A stretch of DNA of 64,000 nt from assembly GCF_901933205.1 (NCBI RefSeq), contig NC_044574.1:47897609-47961608 (forward strand), in the 5' to 3' direction. Origin of the DNA: Camarhynchus parvulus (taxonomy: Eukaryota > Chordata > Aves > Passeriformes > Thraupidae). The translations under genes were made by a program, and so were the position numbers. Under the pieces are notes generated by a model that worked only from the letters and a program-made list of their open reading frames with translations, made no database searches and had not been told where the DNA came from. Shown in pieces: positions 1 through 12,094 of the stretch (its first letter is position 1; each line of letters opens with the position of its first letter).

Positions 1-3000
1 GTCTTATACATATATAGGCCCATATGCATAATTATGCCTATGCACGCATTTAGGAGCAGGACCAGCAATGCAACTTGTGCACCTGAATCCTTAGACTCAA
101 ATATTCTCTATAAATTGCAAGAATAACATGTTCCACTACAATAAGCACTCACCATGACAATTGCTGCTGTAATAGATAAGTAGTGCTTTGTTCATAACAG
201 CACTTATCTTTTTCCCTTACAGCATCAAATTAAATAGCAGTAAAGTGATCCCTCTATTACTGAGTCGTAACCTGATGAACTAAATAGTAGTGTCATGTCT
301 ATTTTCAGAAGCTTTGTTGCTAAAAACAGATCTTTACTCTGCGGGCTGCTTTAGCCTTTCCCAAAGTGACAGCATTTCATTAGAAATAGCTTGCTGGGCC
401 TTCTTGCCCAGCTCTCCACTCTAGTGCCTGGTCCCTGAGAGCAGACAGCTGGGGGAGTTTGGTGTTTTGAAGGTTATGATCACAGCAATTTCGTAAGTGC
501 TTTATTTCAGTTCTGTTCTGGCTGTGCTGGGGACAGGTGCGGTCTGGTTCTGATTTCACTGTTCTTAATTTCTTATCTGACCTGGTAGTTAATCAAGGGC
601 ATGAGAGAGGAACAAGGGAAAGTGGGAAAGGAACAGCCTAAGACTGGCAGACAGAGAGAGTGTAATGCTGAGCATCTGACTCTGCTCATACAGGAACTGG
701 CAGATCTGCCTGTCATTCAGTACTTCTCTGTGTACTGACACTGCCCTGTGCAAAATGGATTTCTGAGAGTTAACCATCATGTTCTTCTTTTCCAAAGGGT
801 CTTCTGTAGGATTTCATTTGCAGAGCACAGAGGGCAATATCTAGGGTAATTCCAGGGCTTAGTGACTGTGATCTTTTGTCAACTCTACTTGTGAGTGAAA
901 TTAAACTTGGTATGAGCACCCACAATCTGAGCTTGTGCAACACAATTCCTGGCCAATGAGTGAAAAATCATAAACCTGACAAGTATTTATGAGAAAGAAA
1001 AATGAGATGTCATATTATAACAGGAATATATTCATTAAATCTATCAATTTCACAGAAACCAAGAATTCCCTCTTCAGTAAAAGGCTTTGAGTAGGTTTAT
1101 AAAGTCAGATATTCTTTTATGAGTTGTAACTTTTTTATGCTAAAACAGCGTGTTTAAATTCAGGTCAGTATTTTCTAAGGGAACAAATAACAAAAAAGAC
1201 TGAGTTAACGCGATGTTACAGTAGCCACTCTGGTTTTGAGAGGATATTGGCCAATGTCTGTGAATCATCGTATTGCAGCTGGAGCCATACCTTGAAAAAA
1301 ACCTTACAAAAGCAGTAAGCCTGCCAGGGGTAAACCTTGAATGTCAGTGGCCTTATGCTACTTCCCATCATCAGAGGATTTGATGCAGCAAGAATATAAC
1401 AAAGACTTCAAAGAACAATTTCCAGTAGTCTTTCCCACATGAGCAAGATTGCTCCTGGAAGAACTCAGGGTGTGAACTCCATGGAGCCTTCTTGCCTGCC
1501 TACTGGAGCAGAAAGGTGTCTTTCCTGTCAGAATAAAAATAGACCCCCAAACTGAAAATCTGGACCTCTTCTGCTTCTTGAGAGCATTTACTTATGCAGT
1601 CAGATTTTCAGGAGTAGTAGGCAGTGTGCTGGTGTTGTGAGTGACTGAATGGTATAAGTAGGCAATGTAACTAAACTTAATATCATTTCATAAGGTAAAA
1701 TGAATTCCACTGCTACTAGCAGTAAGTATTTGCCTTCCAGCAAGTATATGAGCTTCCAGCACAAAGTTTTCCAAAGAAATCAAAGCACTGGGTGAGACAA
1801 GCTATAGCAGCACATGATGGATTTAGCCAACTTGCTCCCTGGGAAGGGGCCCTAGCTTGCTGCAGCTTCAATTACCTCATCAGTTTCATGTGTAAATCTT
1901 TACAGCTGGTGAGATTCGATCATTTTGGCAAAAGGGATGCAGTGCAAGAGGTGCCTAAGCCATCTATGGGATCTAGTGTGCCAGTATGGATGGATGGGTT
2001 AGGGATGGTAAAGGTGGGCAGAAAAGACCAAAGTAGAAGTGAAGTTCAGCTGTATTTGTACCAGATGGATGTCACAAACCAACATCTAAGCATAACTGGG
2101 CTGGCTTTAGCAGGTTAGATTGGCACCTGCTGCTGACAGAGAGGAGCTCTGTGCTGTTCCCAGCCCAGTGGGTGTCATATCTGTCTCACTCCATTCTCCA
2201 GCCTCTTGCTTCTTTTCATATGATGGCAGCATGCTGTGGAGAAGTTGCTTATATGGTTGCTGTTGCCTTGGTTCCAGCTGCTATTTGTTAGAAAAACAGA
2301 GGTTTAGGGGTTCTTTAGTTGATTTTGTTTTTGTTTGATTGGTGTTTTGTTTGCTTGGTTTGAGGGTTTTTTTATTAGCACTTTAAACACCATTTTGTAT
2401 GAGTTAGGTAACGATTGTAATCCTTATATTAAGGTAGTTTGCAGGGAGTTACTGCTCAGTTTTGTTGCAACCATTTTTCCAGATGCTACACAGATGCCAA
2501 TCCTTTGTTTTTCTGACACTCATTCTTGGGTAACCGTAAACTGTCCTGTATGGGAACTAAAACTGTGAAGGGTGGAAAAAGCATGAATGGGGACTGAAGA
2601 AAGATGAAGGCTTTAACTGCTCAGATCCCTCCACTTCCTAGTTTTCTTTCATAGATAGCAAACAAATGGAGGTAGAGACGCATGGAGCAGAAAGGTGTAT
2701 GCATCCCTGTGTGATAAGGCCATGGATGCTAATGCATAAAAAACTATAAAAGATTAAAAAAAATCATCTGTACAGGGTGTGTGGGATTCATGTTAGACTC
2801 ACAAATTCAAGAGACACCTCTGATATTTAAAATAACCACACACCTAAATGTACTTAATTTCTTGAGAGCAACACAACTTACCTGTTATACCTAGGAAAAC
2901 TAGCTCCAAGTGGCAGCCTTGACTTTTTTATTGTAAATTTAGGATTAGCACTCGATGTCCTTTCAGTGGAATTAATTCACCAGTATCATGAAGAAATATG

Positions 3001-5102
3001 AAGTCTAAAAAAAATACATTCATATATGGCTGAGTAAGTGTAGTTAAAGCCTTAAAGACCTATTCTTCAAAGTGGAATTCCAGCTCTGTTGTCCAAGTAA
3101 ATCAGTTTTTCACTTAAAAGTAATGAAAGCCTTTAGCTGTAGCCTAAACGTAAAACTCTTGAGAGAGAAGTTGTATTGTGTGAGAATTTACTTTAATAAA
3201 TGTAAACCCTCACCAAATTATATCACTTTTTTTAATTTGCCCATGGGCCACATTTAGATTGATCTGTGGGAACTTTGGTGTTTCCTATCACCCCATCACA
3301 CAAGACATGACAAGTGTGTCTTCAAAGGAAAACTGGACCTCAGTCCTCTGTGAGGTTACATCTTGTGGTAATCAGTCACCATCCTTATGGTGTGCAGAGA
3401 TCAAAATACAAAATCCTTAACTGTTCCTCCATTTCTGGACTTTTGAGTGCTTGCTGTAATACATTTTAATGTTCAACAGGGTTGCTGCTGGATAGTCAGG
3501 GTAGTGGTGACAAAGTCTATCACCACTTACAAATTTAACAATTAAGTTCAAAGCCTTGGGACAAGGTTGTTTGTTAGCAAAGACAGCTTGGAAACTGAGA
3601 CAAAGTATTAACAATCAGGGAGCAAAGGATGATGTGTTGTGACAACTAGAGGCATTGTGCTAATAGCCTGGTAACCCAGCTGGAACAGTTGCTATTTGTA
3701 TGTTTCTTTGTCTCTTATTCAGATTATTTCCTCCTGTGGTAAATGAGGGTTTACTTTGGGTTCTTCTAGTTGTGCCCATATAACTGGAAAGAAAAAAGGT
3801 GAATAAATACTGTGCACCAACAAAACACTTTCAGAAGCTACATAGGTTTCTATTTGCTTGGAAAGAATGACCTACTTGATTTAACTTTTTAGGTCAATTT
3901 TAGCTTTTCAAAAATTTTTGGAGTTTGATTTTTTTTTTTTTTGTTTAACTGTTTGTGGTGGCTGAATGACAGCTCCCCTTGACTCATCCAGCACCACACT
4001 TGCTGAATCTCAGGCAGGGAAATCCCATGGGAGGAGGATTTGTGTGCCCTAGCCGGCCACAGTCCAGGCAGTGAGGAGCACAGGGTGCCCAAGGGACACG
4101 CTCAGCAAAGGTTGAATTACCTGTCAGGGCCTTGAAGACGTGTGGCAGAGGGCACTTTGCTGCTGCAATGGAATGGAGCAGCACGCTCCTTTTTTGTTGC
4201 ACGCTGTTGACAGCAGGACATTGGATACCCGTCAGGAAAGTTGATAGCCTTTTAGACAGCATGTTGCCGCTCCAAGTGCTGGCACCACACCTTCCCCCTT
4301 TCCCTCCCTCCTCCCTTTTCTCTGTCAACCTTCTGAGTGCTGAGCTTCAGTGCTCTTCAGGAGGTGCTGCATGATGTCCCATGGTGGCTCAGGTGCTGGT
4401 GTTCTTCCAGACCGTGTTGACGTCCCAAATGCAACAAGCAGGAGCAAGGTGCCTGGTGGAGCACTAGCTACTGGAATGCTGGGGTACTGGGAGGGCCCTG
4501 AGTGGAAGTGCTGGCAGCCTGGCAGAGATTTGCCATGAACTTCCCCCTGGGCAGGCTGTGCATGTTGAAAAGTGCCTGCTGTGAGCTCTGCTGCCCTGCC
4601 TGGCTCCCACTGCTGGGATAGGTGTGGGTGGTGGGGACCCTTCCTTTTTGCTAAGGAGGAAATGCTCCAACATCTTTCCGTTACCTAGGTATTTCTGTCC
4701 TTTTCTCTTGTGATGCAGTGGACAAACCTCTAGGAAAAAAACACACCAAGGTTGTTCTTAGAAGTTGCCACTAATGCTCAGAGGTCTAAGGAGTAAAGAA
4801 TTTCTCTTCGTGCTGAGGCCTTGACATAAATGGTTGGGGGTGGGCTTGTGCTATAGCCTTTTCCTTTGTCAGAAGAAAGTTGAAAGCACTGCAGTAGTGC
4901 TTTGACACAGCAAGATGACGTTAGACAAACTGTAATTTTAAAAATCTCTATTTTTGAAGTATTTCCTAGAAGACAAGCTCTGTCTATCTTTCAGGCTGGT
5001 CAGGAGCTGAAGATTCTCTCTGTCTGCTAGAACCACTTTGGGACAGATACAGGTGCAACGTCAGTGAATCTGGGGAATGTGTAATAATCCAATTGGCTAT
5101 CA
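1..5102. other. Non-coding DNA, no gene recognised
   Basis: AT-rich unique sequence. Open frames on both strands are short and resemble no protein family I know. A perfect 12-bp palindrome (GCATAATTATGC) lies at 26-37. Bases 4130-4640 are somewhat richer in G+C than their surroundings, but no exon, splice-site pair or repeat family could be recognised there. Confidence 0.6.
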
Positions 5103-5116
5103 CCAAAAGGTGGCAG
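5103..5116 (+). promoter_or_regulatory. CTCF-like core motif
   Basis: The 14 bases CCAAAAGGTGGCAG match the classical CTCF core (CCASYAGRKGGCRS) at 12 of 14 positions, including the whole AGGTGGCAG half that carries most of the information. The two mismatches fall in the variable S/Y positions. In vertebrates CTCF organises chromatin loops and insulators, and isolated sites in gene-poor DNA are common. This is a motif match only; degenerate matches also arise by chance. Confidence 0.3.
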
Positions 5117-6802
5117 CGTCTACATCTGCTTTTCATTATAGCCCATGCTGCTAGTTAAGCCAAATATCCTAGATTTAGGTGCAGTGGGAACAGGGCAGTA
5201 GCAATTGGTGCTGGATGAGTAACAACGGCAGTTCCATGTTTGCTTAGTCCTGATGTTTTGTTGGCCAACTCAAATGAGGATAAATAGCCAGACAAACAGA
5301 TTAATGCTACTGATGGGCTCTGAGAAGCCATCCATGTCTATATTTCATCTCTTCATGGTGGCCCCAAGATAATCCCTGGGTCAGGACACTTCCACGTCTG
5401 GGGATTCAAAGTCCTGGTCTGAGTGTGAGACTGCCCAGGAACAAGGGTGCTGGGAAGCATCGGCACTGGTGTTTTACAGCAGGAAACAAGCAATGCAGGC
5501 TCAGCAGCGCTGTGTCAAGAGATACAAAGCAAAATGCTTAAGTTAGGCTGTAAAGGAAAACACAGCTCATGCATCCTGATGAAAATTATCTTCCCCTCTC
5601 TCCTAGAAATAGCCTCTACATAGCAAAAATAAAAGCATCTGTATATATTTTTATTTTTGACTTTGCTAGTAAACCATCCTTCATGTGGTAAAATGATTCA
5701 TGATTGTCTTCAGATTTTGTCTCATTTTTAGTAATCATATGAAAGAAAAAATATTTAGCCAGCTTGAATGAATTCTTTTATCTTTCCTTAAAAGATAAAA
5801 TTTTGCCAGAGTCCCTTAATGTTTTTCCTTTAGAGAAATATTCAGTAAGATTGCTCTGTTGCCCTTTTAATTTCCTTGTACCTTTTCTGAAGGGCTGTGT
5901 TGCCCCAAGATAACACATTAATTAAATTAGGATAAAAACTATGTTTCAGTGCAGAAAAGGAATTGGGCATGTTTGTTTGTTCTATGAAGGAATTTTCTTT
6001 TTTGCTTTTTATCTTATAAAGCCCTTCTAAAGTGCAATGCTGACTGAAATCTTTGCAAACAACACTGCATGCTGGGGCCTGATGTTTTAGTGCTGTTGAA
6101 ATCAATAGATTCATTTGTAAAGGAGGAGAAAGGAGTTTCTTTGCTTTGAAAGTCTCTTCTAGCAGTTTACTTGCAGAGACTGGTATTGTGGGGTTTAAAT
6201 GTCTCAGTCTCACAGCATCAGCTGAAGTCAAGAGTATACTCATGTACTCAGAGACTGGCCTTTAGAATTTTATACATACATTCACAGATTATTTTTAGTT
6301 TCTGAATCTTATTTTTTTATGTTATATAACAGGCTATGTCCATGCCTTGTAGACAAGAAATCTAATGTTGGGGGCAAGCAGCCTTAGAAAATAAAACTCC
6401 TTTGTGATTGCTTTTGTCGTGTGCTTACGGGAGCAGTGTAAAAATTTCAAAGTGATTAATATTGTATGTGGAATCCCAATGAAAAATATTATAGACTTTC
6501 CTGCTGATCAAAGTGTTACAAAGGTAAATAACTGAAAATAATGCTGTTTGTTGAGAAAGGTGTTGTCCTAGCCTTAGAGGCTCCCTGGGTTTCCTCAGCT
6601 GGTACCAAATCCATCCCTGGAACAATATAATGCACTAGCGGTTTTTGGATGGTGCTTTTTGGTTTAGTACTAAGTAATTCAGATGGGAATTTAGAGCAAT
6701 GTTGAGTAATAATAATATTGATCAAATGAATTGCTGAACCCATAGAAAATCTTTTGATCAGTGCATAACTAAAATGAGACTCAAAAATATTTATGTATTA
6801 TA
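5117..6802. other. Non-coding DNA, nothing recognised
   Basis: AT-rich sequence. The longest open frame here (minus strand, 5842-6243, 133 codons) has no recognisable domain, and frames of this length are expected by chance in a window of this size and composition. Confidence 0.55.
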
Positions 6803-6837
6803 ACTCATTTGTGGACTCATTGTGGACTCATTTGTGG
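6803..6837 (+). repeat. Short tandem repeat, three units of 11-12 bp
   Basis: Three head-to-tail copies of ACTCATTTGTGG: 6803-6814, 6815-6825 (one T missing, so 11 bp) and 6826-6837. The outer two copies are identical. This is a small minisatellite, probably made by replication slippage. The flanking AT-rich DNA shows no extension of the array. Confidence 0.85.
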
Positions 6838-9029
6838 CTAAAAGTTCATGCAATACTTTCAGTTGTTTCTGCTTTTAAGTAACCATTATATTTCAATGTG
6901 TAATTTAAATAAGTGACTACTGTTTTCTTGTTTATTAGGTTTCTTTCTTATGTTTATCAGAACATCTCAGGTTTATGGTGCAATTTGTAACAGCAAAACC
7001 AAAATGTGGTTTTGTGTTTTTATATCAGAACTTGTCCTTTGCGACCAAAATTTGATGGAAAATGTTTCTGAGATTTTGAAATATTTTATCTCCTGTTTCC
7101 ACATCTCACAAGCATCACCATTTAGCTAATTTTGTATGTGATATTTATATGCTTTGCAATTTTTTCACATAAGTAGAAATTAAGTGGTTGGATCAAGATT
7201 ATATTAGAAAATGAGCAATTCAATATTAACATTAAAAATGAAATTTCATGTAAAGTCTTGAAACAAGGTTAGATTTTTTGTTCTGATTTTTGGAGTTTTT
7301 CATCCTTATTTTAAAACATTTTCAAAAATAAGTGGGAAAGAGGAATGCTCATTGTTGTTGTCTAATTTATTGGATCAAGGTCTACAAGACTGCCAAAATT
7401 CCTGACATTTCTTATTAAGGACTTTGTAATTGTATCCCTAACCTAGTTCTTAGAAGCTTTAAGAAATGTACATAGAAATTTGCCTTTTCCTGAAGGAAAT
7501 GAGGAACCTTAATGTGCCATGATAATAAATTCTCCAGGAATTGAATGTGTTAAACCTCCTTGGCAAAAAAAGGTTGGCTACCTTTCCCATTGCCTCCCAT
7601 TTTCATTGGGAAAAACCGCTAGACTCCAAACCCCCCAGTTTCAGCTATTTATATTCAGATGAAGACTAGTTCTTTGTAACTCCTTGGTTATCAACCCCTT
7701 TCCATCTTGGTCCACTATTTAGTGAAAACTGTATACCTGTTACTTCAGCCAGGAATCCTCACTTTTCATTCATAACCTCTTCATAATGTGAAACCACTGC
7801 TTTAAACCCCAAGCTTATTTCACTGCATCAGTCTTAGTGTGATCTCTGCTTTTCCAAAAACAAGTAAATCCTGAAAGCTCAAGGGTTAAAAAAGATACCT
7901 TAGAGTAAGACCTTTGTCTTCCTCCTCCTAGTATCTGATACTTGGTGATCACAGAAAACCTCTTGCCTACAGCTCTGTGAGTAATCTTGCTTTGGGAGGA
8001 CACATGGAGATGTTCCCAGTGCTTCCTACTTGTGTGCAGAAATGGGACATTTATGGAGTATCTATAGGAATAAATAAGACTCTGCCCCACTTCCCTGATG
8101 AGTCTCTCCTTCACTTAGTCTCTGCTGTGGTGCTTACAGTATCTTTGCTGTAGGGCTGATGGCACCCAAGGGTTCTGCAGTTCCTAGAGGTCCATCCAGT
8201 GCGTCCTGCATACATCATACAGGGAGTGTTATGGGGTTCATTTCTTATTTGGATATCACCTATGTCTGAGCTGCAATCAGAAGTGGCACTGAGGGCATTT
8301 TAGTTCTGGTTGGGTACCTGACAGCACAGCAATTGGCATTGTGGGAATGGTACAGGTTGCAGCAGGCCACCCAGGATGCTGGGATTTTTTCAAGGATTCA
8401 TTTGGCTTGGTTTGTAAGGTCTGTAGGTCATTGTGTTGACTGGGCCCACTAGCCACATTAGGAAAGTTGTATTAATCTTCACATACTCTGCAAAATACCA
8501 TTCTAAGTATGTAGACACTCGGCTTCATCCAAGCATGCCTGGTGAATCATAGACTGTACTATGAAATTTTTTGGAAGAACTGTCTGATTGCCAGGAATGA
8601 GACATTTCTCTTTCCCTAGTCTTTTAGGGAAGAAGAATAAAAAGACAGGAAAGCATCTGGAATGACATATAAAGTCTTTTTGTTTATTGAAGTAAAAATG
8701 CCTCAGGCACAACCCTTATTTTTTGGAATTACAACTTTATTCTCAGTTATCAGACTCTGGAAAGCATCTTCCAAATGCTCTGAAACTGTATTCTGCACTT
8801 TGGAAAATACCTAGAGTGATTAGGGAATATACCAGAAACAAGAGGCAAACATTCTCCAAACATCACATTTTCAATTTTTCCATGACTTTTAGCAGCCTCC
8901 AATATTTTATTTTATAAACTTTAAGACAAAAGTCTCTTCTTGCATAATACTATGGTGATTGCATCATGAAAATAGAAAGCAACCTGACTGGACATAGTTT
9001 CAATTTCTGTTATAAATATAGTTTTCCCC
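6838..9029. other. Non-coding DNA, nothing recognised
   Basis: Unique AT-rich sequence with only short open frames in both directions. No repeat family, RNA gene or exon was recognised. Confidence 0.55.
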
Positions 9030-9047
9030 ATGCAAATCTATTTGCAT
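9030..9047. promoter_or_regulatory. Inverted pair of POU octamers
   Basis: Two perfect octamers lie back to back, ATGCAAAT at 9030-9037 and ATTTGCAT at 9040-9047, separated by CT. Together they form an 8-bp inverted repeat with a 2-bp spacer. The octamer is the classical binding site of POU-domain (Oct) factors, and a palindromic pair could bind a dimer. A TATA-like ATAAATATA lies just upstream (about 9012-9020). Single octamers occur several times elsewhere in this AT-rich window, so only the paired arrangement is notable. No function is shown. Confidence 0.4.
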
Positions 9048-12000
9048 TTGCTTTATTAAGTCTGTAGAAAGTTGCTCCTGCAAAGTCTGAGGGCATGAAT
9101 GCAAGTATCCTGTCTCTAGAGAGCAGCTGAAAACCCCACCTGTTCAGGCAAGCACTGAAGCAAGATGACAGATTTCAGTGTGACTGGTTCATGTAGATGC
9201 CCTCACGTATTTATCCATTCATAGCCTACGCTCTGTCTTTTCCTGCCACGCAGCCAGGATCGGAGGGAGGTTGAGCCTTTTCTGCCCTATTAACTTTGGC
9301 ATGTTTGCTTTGCTTTTATCTCCCAGTCTCCTCTCCCCAGTAGCAACTGCCTTGCCCTCAGTCCAGAGGATGGCCCCATGACTCCTTTGTTTAACTGCTG
9401 TTATAAGCTGCTGCACAAATTGCTTGGCGGAGGGTGATTTGTAGTGACAAGACTTGAACCTTATCCCTGGAGATTCACCAGATACCTCTGCAATGCTCTG
9501 CATCTCTCAGGATGGGGAATAGGAAGCCCAGCTCCCACTTCCAAGCCTGATCTTGCATTGTTCCAGCTACTGCATAACAGCTTAGCTGAGATGCAATGGC
9601 ATGTCCTCCTTCTCTCTGTTTCATTAATGTGGCTCCGCTTGCTCACAGGAGGTGAGCGGATCCCTCTTTCCTGTTATTTATGGATCAGTATGCACACAGT
9701 GACTTACACACATCCTTTAAGAATTATAGTGATCAATCAGATCAGCAAAAAGGATAAATAATTTAAAATCTTTTCAGAAGAAGTGGGTAATTTTTAAAAT
9801 AATAAACTATGGAGTAAAAATTATTCTTGTGTAGGCCTTAAAGTGTCATGGTTTAGCTCATAGTTTACAAATATTGAGAAAATGGCAGTGGATTAGTTTG
9901 GAAGACCACTTAACTTGTGTCTACTTTGCTTTCAAATTTCATGTTTTGTTTCTCTTCATCTCTCATTTTTTTTACTGAATCTGTGATACGTATCAATTTT
10001 CTGTGGCAGACTCATTGCTGTTCCCTAGCTTTGCCTGATTTTCACCTCACATTTTGAAATCTGATGAAGATTGCATGATCTATTGTAGTCCTTTAATGCT
10101 TGAAAGTTTTCTTTTAGTGATGATCTTGCTTTTGTTTTTAAATTGTATCTGATACCTCTTCTTCCTGCTAGAACTAAACAAGCACCCTCCTGTTTCTCAC
10201 CATGCCTTAGGGTCCCATAATCTTTGAGCTGATGTCTCCTTAGCCTCTCAAGCCTTTAAACAATAACAAAAAAAATTATAGACCTCCTCTCCTTGTTCAT
10301 CTTTCTGCTGCAGAAATACTTAAATGCCAGGCAGAGGGATGTGAGTATGTGGAGTTGCATGGCAGTTTTTGGCCCATATGCTGTAAAATTACCAAGTGTC
10401 TTTTCTACTGCCCTCAGGGTGGGTTTTTCCCACTTAAAGGTGGCTGTGGGAAGAAGCTGGTGGAAGTTCTGTAGCTGAATTTGGGATAAGGAGTCACCAC
10501 GGGCAATAACCCATTATTGTTCATGACTAAATCCCAGAGATTGATCCAGTTTGTCCTAGTGGCCGTGAGGTTGCTTCCAAGTAAATGAATAAATGAACAT
10601 AATTTCTTTTACATCCCTGGATTAACCTTTTATATTTTGCTGTTCTGATTATTTTAGTGTTAAGATACAATGGATAGTTAGGAAAGTTGAAGGTGTTGGT
10701 AATTTTCCTACCTTGTGATCTTGAAGTATGGGCAGAGTTGTCTGGGTGATAAGATGGGTGACAAAAGGGGTGTCTTCATATTTTCTGTCTCCTTCATTTC
10801 AGCCTTCAAGAAAATATTTTTGGCTCTGACTTATCGAGGGAGTGGCCTACAGTTTCACAAGTCAGTTTCATTTTGTCAGAGCTCATGGCAAGCTAATGGC
10901 CTCAGGACTAAAATCCCAAGAGATATAAAACACCAATGATTTTGAGTTAAGAGGTTCTCTTATAGACTTGAATGCTTTCTTTATACTAATAACAATATGT
11001 GCAAATTTTAAGAATTATGAGTGGACTTTGAGACTAAAGTAATTCAATTTACTTTGAAAAACATAGCTAGGGTTCCTGTATGCTTCGCTAGAGAAACTGA
11101 GCATCCAGCCAAGTAATCAAACTAGCTGATGTATGTCTGGAGAAAGGAAGTCTGGTCTTGGACATTGGCTAGTATTTTTATACATATACTGCATCAGTGT
11201 ATTGGTTATTTATATTGTAGGAGTTTAGAAGACCCACCAAAAAAATAAATCATTACCTTAAAACACACAAAACTGAAACAGTTACAAACTAAAAAAAAAA
11301 AAAAAATTATTTTTTGATTTTTTATGTAGCTTCTCTGATAAATTTGGAATACTGAAAAATTGTTGGTACAATGAGTATATTGTTCCATTACATGTTGTGC
11401 ACATATTTTCTTCAGCACTTGGGACATAACGGATGTCACATTCACTATATTTTTAAAATGCATGTAAAACATCTGCTGAAAAAGTTGGAAGAAACTTTTC
11501 TTTGTGTATTAAAAGTGTCATAAAATCACCAGCACAAAGGCACAGATGTTCTGTGGCTGACACACAGGCTTGGGAGTGCTTGTTTCTGCATCAAGATATT
11601 GTCTAACTAGATAAAACAGCTAAACATTTTTTTTCTGTCTGAGATCTAAAGAGATGAATGACAGGTCTTATAATAATGGTAAATATGCTTGGGGCAATGC
11701 AGAGGCCAAAGAACATGACCCTGCGTTTGTAGAACACTGTTTTCTGGGAGAATCTTAAGAATTTTTAGAAGACTTAAACATGCATGGGAACATTTGGGAT
11801 GGTTTCAGTTTTTTCTTTTTTTATCTCTTTGGAATAACTTATAAATATTTAAGAATGCCCCTGTGACATGTCTGGTCCTGTGTGAAAAAACTTAAAGGAA
11901 TATATTTTAGAATTCTATCCCAAGTGTTTATAAGGACCAGGTTAAGGTGGTAAGGTTAGAAATTCCCCCAAAAGCATTAATTTATAACAGTGCTGGAATT

Positions 12001-12094
12001 CTTATATGTGACTAACAAGGAAAATCCTGCTTTAGAGGTAGAAGATAATCTGCATGTTTCAGAGAATGAAATAGGTGGGATAAAATGACCAAAA
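9048..12094. other. Non-coding DNA with one weak open frame
   Basis: Mostly AT-rich. Bases 9200-9650 are richer in G+C, and on the minus strand 9219-9503 is open for 94 codons with a hydrophilic, lysine- and glutamine-containing composition. I recognise no domain and saw no convincing splice sites, so I do not call it a gene. An A run lies at about 11291-11306. Confidence 0.5.
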
